A stretch of 64,000 nucleotides of DNA from Branchiostoma floridae. Lineage: Eukaryota > Chordata > Leptocardii > Amphioxiformes > Branchiostomatidae. Both the position numbers and the translations under genes were made by a program. Below the pieces are notes generated by a model. The model made no database searches, was not told the DNA's origin, and saw only the letters and a program-made list of their open reading frames with translations. The stretch covers positions 4,389,456 to 4,453,455 of the forward strand of contig NC_049997.1 in the NCBI RefSeq assembly GCF_000003815.2. The letters are read 5' to 3'. This document shows, one piece after another, positions 23,955 through 36,159 of the stretch (within the stretch, counting starts at the first letter, position 1; each line of letters opens with the position of its first letter).

Positions 23955-24235
23955 GCAGTTCCAGAACAAGTCGCTAGGGGGCCCAAACTTTTTCCTCACA
24001 TCAAATGGTATCTTCCACTAGAAATTCATAGACAAAAGATACAGGACGTTCTGCTGCAGTACCAAGGTCAGCAAGTAGAAGGCCATTTTTCCACTTTGAC
24101 CTCTGTATTCCCAAGACGTATCCATATATCATCTACCATCGCAACCCATCCTTTGCTTTAAGTAATTACTTGTCAAATTGTCTTGAAACACAGACAAACA
24201 GACGAAAAACCGTTCCTCTATTCTCACGGAGAAAA
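23955..24235 (+). repeat. Dispersed repeat, CGCTAGGGGGCCCAAA family, copy 2
   Basis: CAGTTCCAGAACAAGTCGCT, AGGGGGCCCAAACT, GTTCTGCTGCAGTACCAAGG, TTTGACCTCTGTATTCCCAA and an ACAGACAAACAGAC run, ending with a CTCTATTCTCACGGAG hairpin. Same block order as 3243-3600 read in reverse. Confidence 0.62.
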
Positions 24236-24260
24236 AAATAAACCTAGCCGTTGACACCTA

Positions 24261-24479
24261 ACGCTGGTTCACCTTTATCCGAGGGTAACCTATATTCGTT
24301 GTTTGTAAGAAAAAAAAACGTATTTAGGGATATGAAGTCAACGGTAGGTGGTTTCAAATCGGAACATTTTGAAAATATTGCAAATTTGAAATCACTTTCT
24401 GCAGACTTAATACTCCTAAATGTGATGTTTTTAAAGACAACGGATAAAGGTCACCCCACGGATGAATGTGAACTAGCGT
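24261..24479. mobile_element. MITE with ACGCTAGTTCACC ends, copy 2
   Basis: ACGCTGGTTCACCTTTATCC on the left and GTGAACTAGCGT on the right, with TA directly outside both ends (24259-24260, 24480-24481). GGGTAACCTATATTCGTTG follows the left end as in the other copies. Confidence 0.78.
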
Positions 24480-25046
24480 TACCAAAACACTCTTCAAACC
24501 TTCCGTTAGGCGTAGGTACGTGACGGCAAATTCCACAGTAGGGGATTACACAACTTTGTATGTTTATGAAATATAACACGTTTTCGCCCCCCTTGAAAGC
24601 AAATATACCAAAGGCGAACATTTAAAAGATTTGTAAGAGGCGTACTTTGGGAGTATCATATGTCGTAAGTGCGTTATGGTTTTACATATGTTTTGTATGT
24701 TTGACGCCGTTACCTTTTACCGATCAAACAACGGCTGGAGATAAAATATATACACTCTAATCCTAGTTGATACTACTTAGGAGTATTAGGAGCAATATCC
24801 TATAGATTTACGTGTAATACCTTATAAGGCTTATTAACTCATTGAAGGATGTTTAGCTTCGGAAAGGGGTACTGGTTTTAGTTGTGCGCGTATGTTTGCA
24901 ACTATAACTTAATATCCTTTTTCTGGATTTGTATGGATTTAGGCAAGTGGGTAGTTATTAAGGTTTATGGTGATTTTGGGATTTCTACCAGTATCTTCAA
25001 TACTGCTGTTGTTTTTCAGTTAATGAAACTTAATCTTAGTTCAATA

Positions 25047-25217
25047 CAGTAGAAGCCAGTTAATTGCACAACGGATAACTGCACGCTTCTGTTAATTGCA
25101 CGGAACCCCTTAGTCCCATGGTCACGATCTAGTTGAACAGCTTCGCTTTGTCACACCATCCGGATAATTGCACAAAATGTACTGGCAAATGGCAGTACAA
25201 TTAAACGGCGTCTACTT
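25047..25217. mobile_element. Pogo/Tigger-like MITE (171 bp)
   Basis: The left end CAGTAGAAGCCAGTTAATTG is matched by the right end in reverse complement (AAGTAGACGCC, TTTAATTG). TA lies directly outside both ends (25045-25046, 25218-25219). The interior repeats the TTAATTGCAC / GATAATTGCAC phrase four times. The CAGT...-type terminus and TA duplication fit pogo/Tigger. Non-coding. Confidence 0.75.
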
Positions 25218-27094
25218 TAAGTAGGTACTATTTACGTATTACGTAATTATGGGTGGGATATTCTTGGAAATAGCTTGGAAATTGTTTGTACTCGAGACAT
25301 TGAGGACTTCCGTGTACCTCCCAAAAGAATAAATACATAATAAACAAGACTACGCATTTTTGAAACAGTTCTGAACCACAAGTAGACCGCATATCCTTGA
25401 CAGTTTTGATATCAAATATCGCAGAAAGACAAACAACGCAACCACGGAAGGTTAGGTGTGATACTGTGACCACAAAACACGAGAACATAAACAAGAGAGG
25501 TAGACACAAAAAGAAACGCAACCTTACAAAACGATTGAGTGTCGCTAACACCTCTGATCCGATCAAACGACAATTTAATGCTCTAGAAGAACATAAAATC
25601 TGTTTTAACTTCAGATGAAGAGGGATTGATTTAGTATCAAGTTCTGTTCCGCTTCCGTGGTTTACTCTTAGTCAAGTCGGCCCCGTATCTCGTCTTGAAA
25701 AGTTATTTTGTACACAAAGGGGGGCATACCTGCGAGTTTCGCCCCCCCCCCCCTCTTTTTTTTGGAAAGACATTTGTAAAGAGTGTGTTGCATTGACTGA
25801 AAGCCACAACCCGTGGTTCCTGGGAAAGTAATGGGCAATCTTTTTTCTCCCGTTGCCATGGTAACGGCATTGATAGACAAAAATGGCCATAAATCGGTGT
25901 AGATTGGAAGGGGAGGGGGTGTCGGGGATTGAGAAGATAATGTAGGAAGAAATAGACACAGACAATACGTCGCTTCGGGGTCCAAAATGGTTCCCCTGTG
26001 TCGTCGAATGTGTGGCGCGTTATTATCGTGTCAGAGCATGGCATTCGCCCTAGGCTAGGAGCCGAAAACACGTCTTCATGCCTACAAGACTAGGTGTCAC
26101 TTAACGCATTGTCTCGGCGAGCACGTAGCAAGACTTCCCGACACACGAACGAGTTCCCCCACCCGTGTCAAAACAATTTGGTCACGTCAAATACCTACCC
26201 AAGAACCCCTTGTGGTAACCACGGAACTATACAAACCGCTAAGCCGTATACGCACTGTCCCAGAAAAAAAAGGACAACAAAAAGGGTCCCGAACAACGCC
26301 CAAAATAATCGAGTACACACATGTAGGGGGAACATACTTGAACACAAGCGCTGACATTCCAAGCACCAAGTCTTAAGGCTTTTAGAAGACATCTTCAACC
26401 ACAAACTACCATGGTAAGGAAGTACTCCAACAACTCGACGTCTTCGCTCGACGGAACAAGACTTTTACAAGAAGTGACAACTACAATTCTCGGCATTTAC
26501 TCTAGACTAAACCGTCAATTAAGACAAGCGCCGTGGACAAAGAGCGACAGGACATTTGTTGACAGCTGTCGCCCCCCTCCCCTAAATCTACCATGAAAAT
26601 ATTGTCTCATTTTTAAACTCCACAGATTTCTTGTGAGCTATAAATTCGTCTTACAATACTCCTTTTTTTTTACAATATTAATCATTTTTCTGACTGACGA
26701 ATTTGTATCTGTGTCTTGAAGGTAAAAAAAGCACCAAGGAACAGTTGGATCCCTTGTAGCGTCGACCTGGAAAATTTACGACTTAGTACTAATGGTAGGG
26801 CTTTGTGGCTGCCAAAATGAGATTTCCGTGTATTTTTACACCGTTTTGAGACTGTCCAGAACTCTAGCGGGGTCATGCAAAAAAGGTGGTGCTAAAATAT
26901 TGGCAAGAGGTCGTCCTAAAATGATTTATTTGACAACAGCTGAGTTCGGGCACCCACGGATATAAAACATGGCATGGACAACTGACAGTGTCTGCAAATG
27001 TCTAAACATTTCGTATTGGATTAAGATTTTATATACTATCTTTAAAAACATTAGGCAATTTGAGAGGTTCGTTGTAAAGCCCGTGTGTTATGTA

Positions 27095-27345
27095 ACTGTA
27101 AGAGGAGGGCTTGGCTCTAGAACTCAAGGCGGGCTCGCCGTGCCTAGCTTTGGTTCCGTGCCCTTGTATGGGTCTAGCATCCCTGTAATGAAAAGAATGA
27201 CTTTTTCCATACGCTGGCTGTGACATACCCCCATCCCCCGAGACGGTGTCCCCAAGGTTGCGAACGTTAGCCCGATTGGCACGGACCCAAGCACCCTTGT
27301 CGCGGCCAAGCCGACAGACCCACACCGCGAGTGCACATAAACAGT
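27095..27345. other. GC-rich, CpG-containing segment, unidentified
   Basis: About 250 bp that stand out from the AT-rich surroundings (GGCGGGCTCGCCGTGCC, TGTCGCGGCCAAGCCGACAG). Two minus-strand frames stay open across it, but neither resembles a known protein. It may be a repeat family member or part of the island just to its right. Confidence 0.4.
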
Positions 27346-27559
27346 TTTAGCCACAAGCGGGGGTATCTTTAGCTACGAGCACATGTATACAAAATAGTTA
27401 CTTACCTTCATGTTTTAATGGAATATCCACACGTATTACGTGACCCCTCGCTGAAACGTATACACTACTCCCCGATCAGGCGTACACAGGACAAGTTATT
27501 CCAGTTCACCCTTCTGCCGTAGTTAAACGAGTGTATGCGGGTTGCCGTTTTTTAACACG

Positions 27560-27720
27560 CTGTGACTCGGACTGTGCCCGTGGAGGCGTTTATAAATCAC
27601 AGGGCGCGAGCGGCGCGCGCCGGGCTGTGATTGGTCAGAAGGCAGGTCGATGATTAGTTCCGCCAGAGGTGTGTCCAGTAATGACCCTTGTGGAGGCGGG
27701 GCGGGTATTTTTGAACTTCC
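27560..27720. promoter_or_regulatory. GC-rich promoter-like island
   Basis: TTTATAAATC (27589), GGCGCGAGCGGCGCGCGCCG, an inverted CCAAT box in GTGATTGGTCAG (27626-27637) and a GGGGCGGG GC box (27697) cluster in 130 bp of otherwise AT-rich DNA. No gene was found within several kb, so it may serve a non-coding or unrecognised transcript, or be chance. Confidence 0.35.
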
Positions 27721-29094
27721 GGTATTCTTGTCAGAACCTCTCTACACGTGCCATACCAAAATGTCAACCTATAATGTATTCTATCCCCCTCGTACTATTT
27801 GAGCAACACTACTCACTTCCTTTCTTTTATTTCTTTGCAACAACCAAATCGCCGTTCCTTGATCAATGGTACACCAATGAGGTTATTTATAACCTCCTTG
27901 GATACACACACACACACACACATGTACAATTGTTACATAATTAACGTGTCGACGCTCCTTGGCAACTTGTTATTGCAGCTTTAGGAGTATATTCTGCTGT
28001 ATCTTTTTATACAAACCTATTTCAGTGCTTTATATGAAGGGGGATCTAGCTAAGGATACTAGCTATGTCGTTCTTTACAGCTTACGAGAAATGCTTTATG
28101 TGAAATAAACTGGATATGAACCAAAGTGAACGATAATAGATATCGCTCGATGATAGGTAGCGGTTATACGTGAACTTTACGTAACCTATACCTATATAAC
28201 CTGTACATCGAGTTCACCGCATGCGCGCAACAAAACGTGACTGAAACTTACAGTAAAATAAAAGTAAAAACGCCATCTTGAGTAGCGTGAACACAACAAA
28301 ATTCCACAAAACGAAATTCTAAAATCCGTTGAATGGTATTCTACTACTAGTGCAAGGACGATAACGTCCTTGACTAGTGTAACCGCAACTTTTTAATCTC
28401 CTTTCAACACATCGTTGTTATCTTGAGACAACATTCTAAACTCCGAAGCGATACCCGATATTATAGACAGGTGTGTAACCCATGATATACCACAGTAGTT
28501 GGCCTCTCACTGGAGTTATTTTTACACGTCTCGTGTGAAGGTGTATCGGATGTCTACAACGGATTATACTAGGCGAGTTAACGAGGTTTAGATAACTTTG
28601 TGATGACAACCTGTGTCGTTTGGTATACCGCTAACTAGACTCAAGAGGAAATACGTGTCAGTACTTCTCCACATGCTAACACGTGGTTTCAGTATCGTTC
28701 AACAGCTACCAGTGTGACATTTTTGTCTTGACTTTATTTGGATTTATTTAATCGTATATCCGCTCCTTGGGCGAAAATTTTATCCCGAAAGACTAACAAG
28801 GATTTGAAAACTCCGTGAAATGACTTGAGTCACGCTATAGTTGATAATCTAAGCCTCTGGCCTCGCCGAAATCAAAAACCTCATCAAAAGATATTTTTTA
28901 CGATCCGATCGGAAGCGATAAGCCGAACTCGGGTGACCCTCGATTCTGTTCGGGAAAAATTCCGACAATTCTTTTGGAATGAACCACTAAGGAAGCAGTG
29001 AAGTGTTGTGTCTTTTGCCGGGAGTTAGCACCTATAAGATTGGTGACACGGAAAGAAAATATTGATGTAAATTCTTCTCTTTACGTACTAGTAG

Positions 29095-29200
29095 TCGTAG
29101 GCCGTCGTACAGTTGCTGTAGACTGTCGTACGATTTTGAAATTTGATGTCGTATGGTTTTTAAGAAGGCTACGACAGACAGAACGACTGATAAGTTCAAG
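29095..29200 (+). repeat. Dispersed GTCGTGCGATT repeat, copy 2
   Basis: GTCGTACGATTTTGAAATT, GATGTCGTATGGTTTTTAAG and GGCTACGACAGACAGAACG follow the order of the related copies at 22610-22690 and 46980-47060. Confidence 0.55.
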
Positions 29201-29649
29201 GATGTGAGACAAGATTTTATTTAGCAAGACGATTGAATTTTGTACGACACTTGCTCGGCAATCCAACAGTACTAATTTGCGTACATTACGTACTACAAAT
29301 GTTACTCTAACTGTTGAACAACAGGGGAAAATATTAAAAAAAATTGAACACCATCTTTAGTTTCCTTTTTATTGGCAGATGATTCTCTTATAGTATCCCA
29401 TCTCTAGCTGAAGTTAGGTATACTAATAAGCTCTCTGGCGACCGATTGAAACAGGGTGTACAATCACGCAAATCCCTTCTCTAAGCCACTTCAGACGTTC
29501 AGGGTCGGTTAAAAACAACTCCAAGGGTACCGAGCTTTATATAATAAACCCCCGGATATCAATTGCAACTTCCAGTCGGGTGTTGTGACTGATGGAACGA
29601 GACCTGTTGGTGTCTAGGTTCAGTGCTGTCTAGTTTGCGAAGAAATGGT

Positions 29650-29685
<36 letters not shown>

Positions 29686-30240
29686 CAGAGGCAGAGACAG
29701 AGACAAACAGACAGAGACCGAGAGAGCTCGAGAGACCGAGAGAGAGAGACCGAGAGAGACCGAGAGAGAGACCGAGAGAGAGAGAGACCGAGAGAGAGAG
29801 ATACCGAGAGAGAGAGAGAGAGACCTAGAGAGAAGACGCAGAGACAGAGAGAGAGAGAGAGAGACGGAGACAGACAGAAGACACAGAGAGAGACAGAGAC
29901 AGAAAGACAGAGAAACCAAGAAGAGTTACCGAGAAGGAGAGTACGTGAGAGAGACACACAGTGAGACAGAGAGAGAGATAGTAATGTAGAAAGAGACAGG
30001 GAGATCCAAAGAGAGACAGAAAGACCGAATGCGAGAGAGGAATGTGAGAGATTGTGTGAGAGAGAATGTGAGAGAGGAAGAGATAGAGACAGGGAGATTT
30101 AAAGACAGACACAGAAAGAGAGACACAGAGACACACAGCTACAGAGAAACGAAAAATGAAAGAGATATAACGTTAGAGACATAAAGAGAGAAAAAACAAA
30201 GATAGGCAGAGAGGGATTAATAAAGAGAAAGACAAATCGG
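29650..30240. repeat. Long purine-rich (GA)n-type tract
   Basis: About 480-590 bp of nearly all purines with regular C interruptions (GAGACAGAGAGAGACCGAGA-type). The many long overlapping reading frames here are low-complexity artefacts. Confidence 0.93.
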
Positions 30241-31949
30241 AAAGAGAATAAGAAAACAGAAAGGGGGAAATAATGAATAGAAGACGACAACTTCTTAATG
30301 AAATAGAGGCCAGCTCGCAAACTTACAAGTAAATTATTTTGAAAATTCGTGACAAAAACAAAAACGGACAAGAAAATAATATAGTTTCTCTTTAGCTTAC
30401 ACATAGTGTAAGTAGTGGATTTAGAATTAACCACTTTTAGTATTTCTTTTGCTATGCACAAATATTGTTTAACTGTCAAGCTAAGAGAGGTGCAGATTCT
30501 TTTTCAAAACAGCACCTGTTCTTAAGAAACGTAAATAGAAAAGTGAAGGAGAAGGAACGAACGTCAATCTCAACTTACTCACAGACCTCAAGAAACCTCC
30601 AGAAAACAGGCTCCTTGACTACCACCTTGACTTTTTCTTCGATTCGCTTGGTGAGTTCCAAGAGTGGTGCTCCCGGCGAAGGGTGAAAAGTTTATCAAAA
30701 TACACAAGACGTTTCCAAGTAGTTTTCCACTAATCTGTATATACAACCAGTCAGTATGTGATTCGTAAAATCGGATGTAAATGTGCTTCTGGTTTTCTTC
30801 AGTTTACTTAGACAGTTTGGTTGAGTATTTATCAAAGTTAATCCTAAGCAGCAAATTTTAGGCCATGTTAATTTGATTATATGGCTAGTATCCTATGGGA
30901 ACCTGAAAATTAATGCAAGCGTGCGAACAAAAAATGTTTGGCAAAAACATATAAATAGTTGCCTTCATCATAAAGTCAATAATAAAGTGGTCAGGAAAGT
31001 TGGGCAAATTACTAAATACATAGAGTATAGTTAAAACCAAACAATAGATTTTTTATGTTTGTTCGTTCACGTCTTCTTTGACTCTGGATTAAATATTACA
31101 TGTAGCATTGTACGAGATTAGTTACCATTTTCCGACATTTTTCACAATTTACGAAATGTATTTGCTCATTTTACAGCAATAATCAGTGACAAATTCAACT
31201 GTCAACAATAACGTTAACTATGTACTTTTTTAACCCTTTACTAGAATGGTTGCAATGTGTTATTAGACATATTCAGGAAGAAGTTGTTGTCTTGAAGTTA
31301 CCATATAACAGAAAGCATCAGCGTGACAGTTTTGTTGAATGTATTGTCAGCTCTGTATCAATTTCGTCCCTTGTATACGACATATTTTTCGACACAGAAT
31401 TTGAAATCTATAGAAACGATAACATCCTTATATACGCTAACATATACGCTACGTTCTATTGTACATAAATTTACGCAAGACAAAACTTTTTGCGTCTTTT
31501 TTGGCTGTTTAAACTATATATCTTTGAGTCGAAGGAAGTACGTTTGTCAAAACGTAAAAATCTGCCTCAAAACTTCCGGAAAACGTGCCCAAGTTAAATA
31601 CATAAATTTCACATCTTTTCACTTGGAAGCGTGCCTTTCAAACTGCCGGGAATAACATTTCAGAGGGTTAAAAGATATCTCGGAGGTATTTTTGATCGTT
31701 TGCGACCTTCACAAGTGGACCACACGGGAAATACGCAGCGTACTTCGCATGTGTATGACTACAACACCAATCTCTTACGACTCACTTGAGACGTTCCTTC
31801 GGGAAGAAAAGGAAAACACAGTAAAGTTTGAGGCAAGACACATGCTGGAAAACCGGCTCTGGAATTGTCATCAAGACAACCAAGCGGTTAGGGCGGTAAC
31901 TTCATCATTTTTTTCCTGATAAGTGAATCATAAGTGACTAAGTGACACT
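30241..31949. other. Intergenic AT-rich DNA, nothing recognised
   Basis: Two overlapping frames at 31220-31655 have no protein-like features and no splice partners. Confidence 0.45.
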
Positions 31950-31958
31950 AAGTATCGT

Positions 31959-32086
31959 TAGCCTCTACCAGGCTCCCCAGGTCGCTGAAAAAATAGCAAA
32001 AAATGGCCAAATAGACAGAAAACACACCAGAGGCGTTGGTTGGTTCAGGAGTACAGTTTGCCACCTGGGGAGCCTGGTAGAGGCTA
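31959..32086. mobile_element. Short foldback MITE with TAGCCTC ends (128 bp)
   Basis: The left end TAGCCTCTACCAGGCTCCCC is matched almost perfectly by the right end in reverse complement over about 25 bases. The flanks AAGTATCGT (31950-31958) and AGTTATCGT (32087-32095) are a 9-bp repeat with two mismatches. It shares the TAGCCTC terminus with the element at 2016-2318 and its longer ends with the element near 10137. Confidence 0.82.
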
Positions 32087-32207
32087 AGTTATCGTGACAT
32101 CTACGATAATATGGAATGAAAAGATATACCTGTGCTTGTACAATATTGGGCATCATTACTCTAATATTTAGGTACTTTCGTTTATCTTGAATGCAGTGAG
32201 AATATCT

Positions 32208-32290
32208 AGAATACACTGCGAATTCCAAGGAATAGAAAAGAAATTTCATTCTGACTGCATTTTGGCTCATTCCTTCTCGTGTGAAGGGGA
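32208..32290. repeat. Repeat pair member (partner 4622-4706)
   Basis: GAATACACTGCGAATTCCAA, TTTCATTCTGACTGCATT and GGCTCATTCCTTC to GTGAAGGGG. See the partner for the shared block. Confidence 0.6.
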
Positions 32291-32416
32291 TATAAGGACG
32301 TCCATTTGGAGTTCTCACCCGAATGGCCCCGAAAGTGGCACGAATTTTGCAAATACTTCATCGTTCGGCTGGTTCTGCTTGACTCCTTCTAATTCGGTTT
32401 TAGTGTGAAGACCCTA

Positions 32417-32650
32417 TTATATGCGGCTTTGATGCCAGGCAATTTTAACAAAAGCCTCGGCAAGTCTGATAGCCAGTCTAGCTCAATACACGACTTAAAA
32501 TCTGCCCGGGACCCGGTAAAAAATGGAAACCCTGGCATACGCCAACCGGCAGTCCAACGGAGTAAATCTTATATGCGGCTTCGGCGCCAGGCAATTGGAA
32601 CGAAAGCCTAGGTAAGGCTGATAGCCAGGCTACATCACTACACGACTCAT
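32417..32650. repeat. Two-copy tandem duplication, 152-bp spacing
   Basis: TTATATGCGGCTTTGATGCC at 32417 recurs as TTATATGCGGCTTCGGCGCC at 32569, followed in both by CAGGCAATT, AAAGCCT, CTGATAGCCAG and ACACGACT. The second copy is partial. Confidence 0.7.
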
Positions 32651-33294
32651 CGGTGACAGGACATCTTGATAGTGTAACGTTTAACAGATAACGTCATATT
32701 ATGTCATCAGTAGACGGTTTAGATAAGAGATAAGAACGTCATTGTATCTACGGGATTTAACGACGCCACGATTTGTCAAATTGCGGTTTTATCACTTTTA
32801 ATCTGACAAAACATATGTATTGGAAACACTCCAGGCTTTAGTTAAAAGACAATTATGATCAAAAAAAGGATATTTAATCAAGCATATGTAATGCTTCGAG
32901 GAGAAGAAAATACAGTTTTATTTGTCATTTCCCCTTTAAATATGGATGGAGAGGATATAACTGTGGCGTCAAGTGGCCGATTGACTAAACTGACCTAACA
33001 CAAGATCAAGTGGTCATTTGCTTGATTTCTAGCGTTGAGTTCTTGGGAAAGGTACTAACCACAACTTTCCTCACTCCATACAGTTAGGCTTAGGTCACAT
33101 TTCTAAAGCGGGGTCCGGCCAGGATGTATTAAGAAACAAAACATTAAAATGTATGCCTAGAAATACACACAAATCAAGCCCATGAATCATATTTTGACAT
33201 TTTGTGTATTTTGTTGAATTTCATATCATTCTTTATTAAATCTCCCGAAAGCTGCCCGACAGGGCCCCGGTTTGGAAATGTGACCTAAGCCTTA

Positions 33295-33421
33295 TAGAAT
33301 GGGTTTCTGACTTCGGTTGGGGGGTAAAAGGCGGTGGATGGAGAGAGATGGGCTTTGTCGTCCAATACCGTACCCTAGACACCGTGCCCCAAAAAAGCTA
33401 CCGGACTACCTTTACCTTTTA
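33295..33421 (+). repeat. SINE-like repeat fragment
   Basis: CTGACTTCGGTTGGGGGGTA, CAATACCGTACCCTAGACAC, CGTGCCCC and GGACTACCTTTACC are the reverse complement, in order, of the SINE-like repeat at 3673-4411. The body only; the B-box end is absent. Confidence 0.6.
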
Positions 33422-34869
33422 GAAGTGATTTATTGACAGAAGAAAACTGAATGACAGGACAGACAGACAAAGCTAGGCGCGTGGGAATACACGAAGAAAA
33501 GACCTGAGTCATTATCGGTCCCAATACGAGGCAAATTACATAGACGCTTTACAGACAAAATTTTAAAAGGTCTCCAAGGACCAACTGCCGATAGTTTGGC
33601 CGTTTGTACTTTTAAAAATGGAAATGACCTAAACGCCGGTATGTCATTTATTCAGGAAAAGTGTGGCTCTCTTGGGGGGACTTCTCTTAATCCTCTAAAG
33701 TGATTCAAGAGCAGGTGTATGAATCTGTGCGAAAATGAGCAAATGTCGTCCAATTTTCAGCCTGTAAAAAAATAGTTTAAGATTTTGCATGCAAATTATC
33801 TTGTATTTCTCACGGTGTATATTAAGATTTGTTCATTGTATCTTCTTTGAGACTGTGTTAAAGATTTTGTCGATTTTTGTAGGAAATCTGTGGAAAATTC
33901 TTTTAGAACACAGTCTAGACAAATTAAGATATACCCATCCCCAAGAGCGCACCCATTTTGTTAAGACGGAAGTATTATTACTCAACAGGTTTATCTTACA
34001 CTGAAATGCAGATTAAGATCAAAGTTAAACCCAAAGGCTAACAGATTAATAAAGTCAAGTTCAACATGCAGGAAATACATACCTTTTGGTAATCCTCGAT
34101 AACATTTCGATGCGATGAAAACACACGATCCCTTGGTATATGTGATTCATACGGTTTTACCGCATCGACACGCACTGAAGGCCTTATACGGTATTTACAC
34201 CACGTTTGGACTAAATCTCTATAGAAATACCAAAGTTAAGACCTTTCTTTTCGTCAAGAGAGTTTCAAAGCCATGATTTCAGATTCAGAGAGCATTTCGG
34301 GACTTTCTATCACCAGTCGAGCTTGCCCTTGCTACCCATAATCCTCTGCTTTCGACCACCCAACGTGGGTGGGCAATGTAACGAAAAAAAAGTGTGAAAT
34401 AAAAACGTTCACCTTAGCGATAACAAGTTGTAGAAAAGGGAATTTAGCATCTCTACAGACGTATTTTCTTGCATTTATTGTTTTTGTTGGCATCTATTGC
34501 ATAAACATACGGCCGATACCATATTGCCACAGGTGTGTCCTTATCACGAGGGGTTGTCGGAAACAATTTGCTCGCCAATCCCTCCAATAGGAGTGTGTTA
34601 ATCGTACATAAATAGTACGATAAGAACGTGTGAAAAAATGCCGGGGGCTAGTTTTTTCCATGACACACATGAAACGTTCCCTAGAGAACACATTCTAGCT
34701 GCCTAATCTATGTTATCTCTGCTATCTGATGCACTCATGGGAACATCCTTAATGATGCGTCACGTTTCAACCTCCTCTCTTAACATTTTTCTGAAAAACA
34801 GAAGGCTGAAATCTTGACATTTTACAAGACAAAAAATTACACCCCTTATATGTTTTTGTACTATAGCTA

Positions 34870-35067
34870 CGTTTCACTACTTCGCCTTTACCCGCTGGGT
34901 TTACCTATGTCAAGGAGGTTGAGTAAGGGACCAACCTCCTTGTCTTTGTCCGTTGTATTTAAAAACTAGGTTTCAAACTGTGATGTATCTAAAAAAAAAC
35001 AAATTTGAAACCACCATCTGTTGACTTGATATCATTAAATACCCCGCGGATAAAGGGGAACTAACGT
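34870..35067. mobile_element. MITE with ACGCTAGTTCACC ends, copy 3, carrying a small hairpin insertion
   Basis: The right end GCGGATAAAGGGGAACTAAC then GT is followed by TA (35068-35069). The left end near 34870 is diverged (ACGTTTCACTACTTCGCC, GGGTTTACCTATGTC). Relative to the other copies there is an extra segment of about 39 bp at 34911-34949 that is itself a hairpin (AAGGAGGTTG ... CAACCTCCTT). Confidence 0.62.
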
Positions 35068-35474
35068 TATATCCTACGCAGAGGATATTAGTACTAGCTA
35101 TATATTCCCCGCGACATCTGCTTGGACGGTAGGTCCGAGCAAGTTGGTCTGAGCAGCAGCCACATGGCATGTTAGTATAGTTAACGATAACATTGTAACT
35201 TTCTGGGCATAACCTTCCTCTTAAATTGACTTTATGATGCCAGGGAAGGTCTAAACAGCACTGTAACAACAGCCAAGCAAAGCATATAGGTTCGTTGATA
35301 CTTGTTACAAGTACAAGCTATACACCTTTTCTTGGTACATAAACGTTCAAACGACAAGTTTGCCGTTAAGGATATTGCACCGTTTCTCCGTAAATATTCT
35401 ATAGAATCGGATAGTTTTGCACTATTATTCATTATGTTTGGGCCTGTAGAAGAGCCTGGTCAATGGATGCTACC

Positions 35475-35690
35475 AGTTTCCCGCCATTCACCTCGTGACA
35501 GAATTCATGAAGGAAGGAAAATGTTGAAATCGTTTGGCGGCCCTATGGTGGTCCTGTTCCCCTATAAAATCTTCTTTCAATCTATTTAATTGTGTAGTAT
35601 TTTCGTCAGTCCGTAGAAGGGCATGGTAGTCAGACTAGGAATTTTCCCGCCACTCGCCTCATGACAGAATTCCTGACAGAGACTGGTGAA
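35475..35690. repeat. Local direct repeat around TTTCCCGCCATTCACC
   Basis: TTTCCCGCCATTCACCTCGT, GACAGAATTCATGA at 35475 is repeated as TTTCCCGCCACTCGCCTCAT, GACAGAATTCCTGA at 35643. Each is preceded by a GTAGAAGRGC phrase. Confidence 0.55.
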
Positions 35691-36060
35691 GACTTCCCAC
35701 CACCTGTTAGATCGGCACTTATTTGGTCTTCGGGCTGAATCTAAGTGGAAAAGAAGGGGCTTTTCTTGGATTAACATGGCTCCAAACCACCGTAATTACT
35801 TGCTCTGGTGGGTTGTGCAAGCCCGGGCTTAGGGCAACCACAGTGTGTAGGGGGCTGAAATATGCGGACAGACAATTCTCGCGGGAGGGAGGGGGGCGAC
35901 ACCGTGCTACCGTTTTGAACTGCAGTGTAAGCATGTGAGTTGTCAGTCGTGGCGTTCCCTACATTCTTTGAATTGTTAGCTAACTGGTAACGGTTAGAGC
36001 AGTTCAGATATTAAACTAGCGCGACATTTCTTTATTGCCAACATACACGGCAGCCGCAAG

Positions 36061-36145
36061 GGATGTCCCTGTAGCTCAACTGCTACAAGCTTCACTATTG
36101 AGCTCCTGGTTCAACCTGGTTCAACTCCTAGTTAGCGACTGGGTG
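36061..36145 (+). repeat. tRNA-derived SINE head or tRNA pseudogene
   Basis: TGTAGCTCAACTGCTACAAG resembles a Pol III A box (TAGCTCAACTG) and GGTTCAACTCCTAG at 36118 resembles a B box, about 46 bases later, as in a tRNA. The stem positions do not give a convincing intact tRNA, and a CTGGTTCAAC duplication precedes the B box. It lies directly left of an intact foldback MITE. Confidence 0.5.
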
Positions 36146-36159
36146 TCCCCATTCTAATT

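Larger units (their letters stand above)
25220..29094. other. Intergenic DNA outside the GC-rich segments
   Basis: Homopolymer C run at 25743-25753 and a GC-rich zone at 27.1-27.7 kb. No exon could be supported. Confidence 0.45.
32651..36060. other. Intergenic DNA outside the listed repeats
   Basis: Contains the SINE-like fragment at 33295, the MITE at 34870 and the direct repeat at 35475. The rest is unassigned. Confidence 0.45.

Noticed and set aside
25668..26071. Three overlapping minus-strand frames of 97-122 codons
   Set aside because: They overlap one another in different frames across a poly-C run, and none resembles a protein.
27029..27354. Two overlapping minus-strand frames (98 and 76 codons) in a GC-rich patch
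   Set aside because: No family resemblance; openness is explained by GC-rich composition.
29559..30136. Several overlapping long reading frames on both strands rich in Ser/Leu or Arg/Glu
   Set aside because: They come entirely from the (GA)n purine tract. All six frames are low-complexity, with no domain and no codon bias.
31220..31655. Overlapping 82- and 110-codon plus-strand frames
   Set aside because: AT-rich random-looking peptides with no start context, splice partners or domain.
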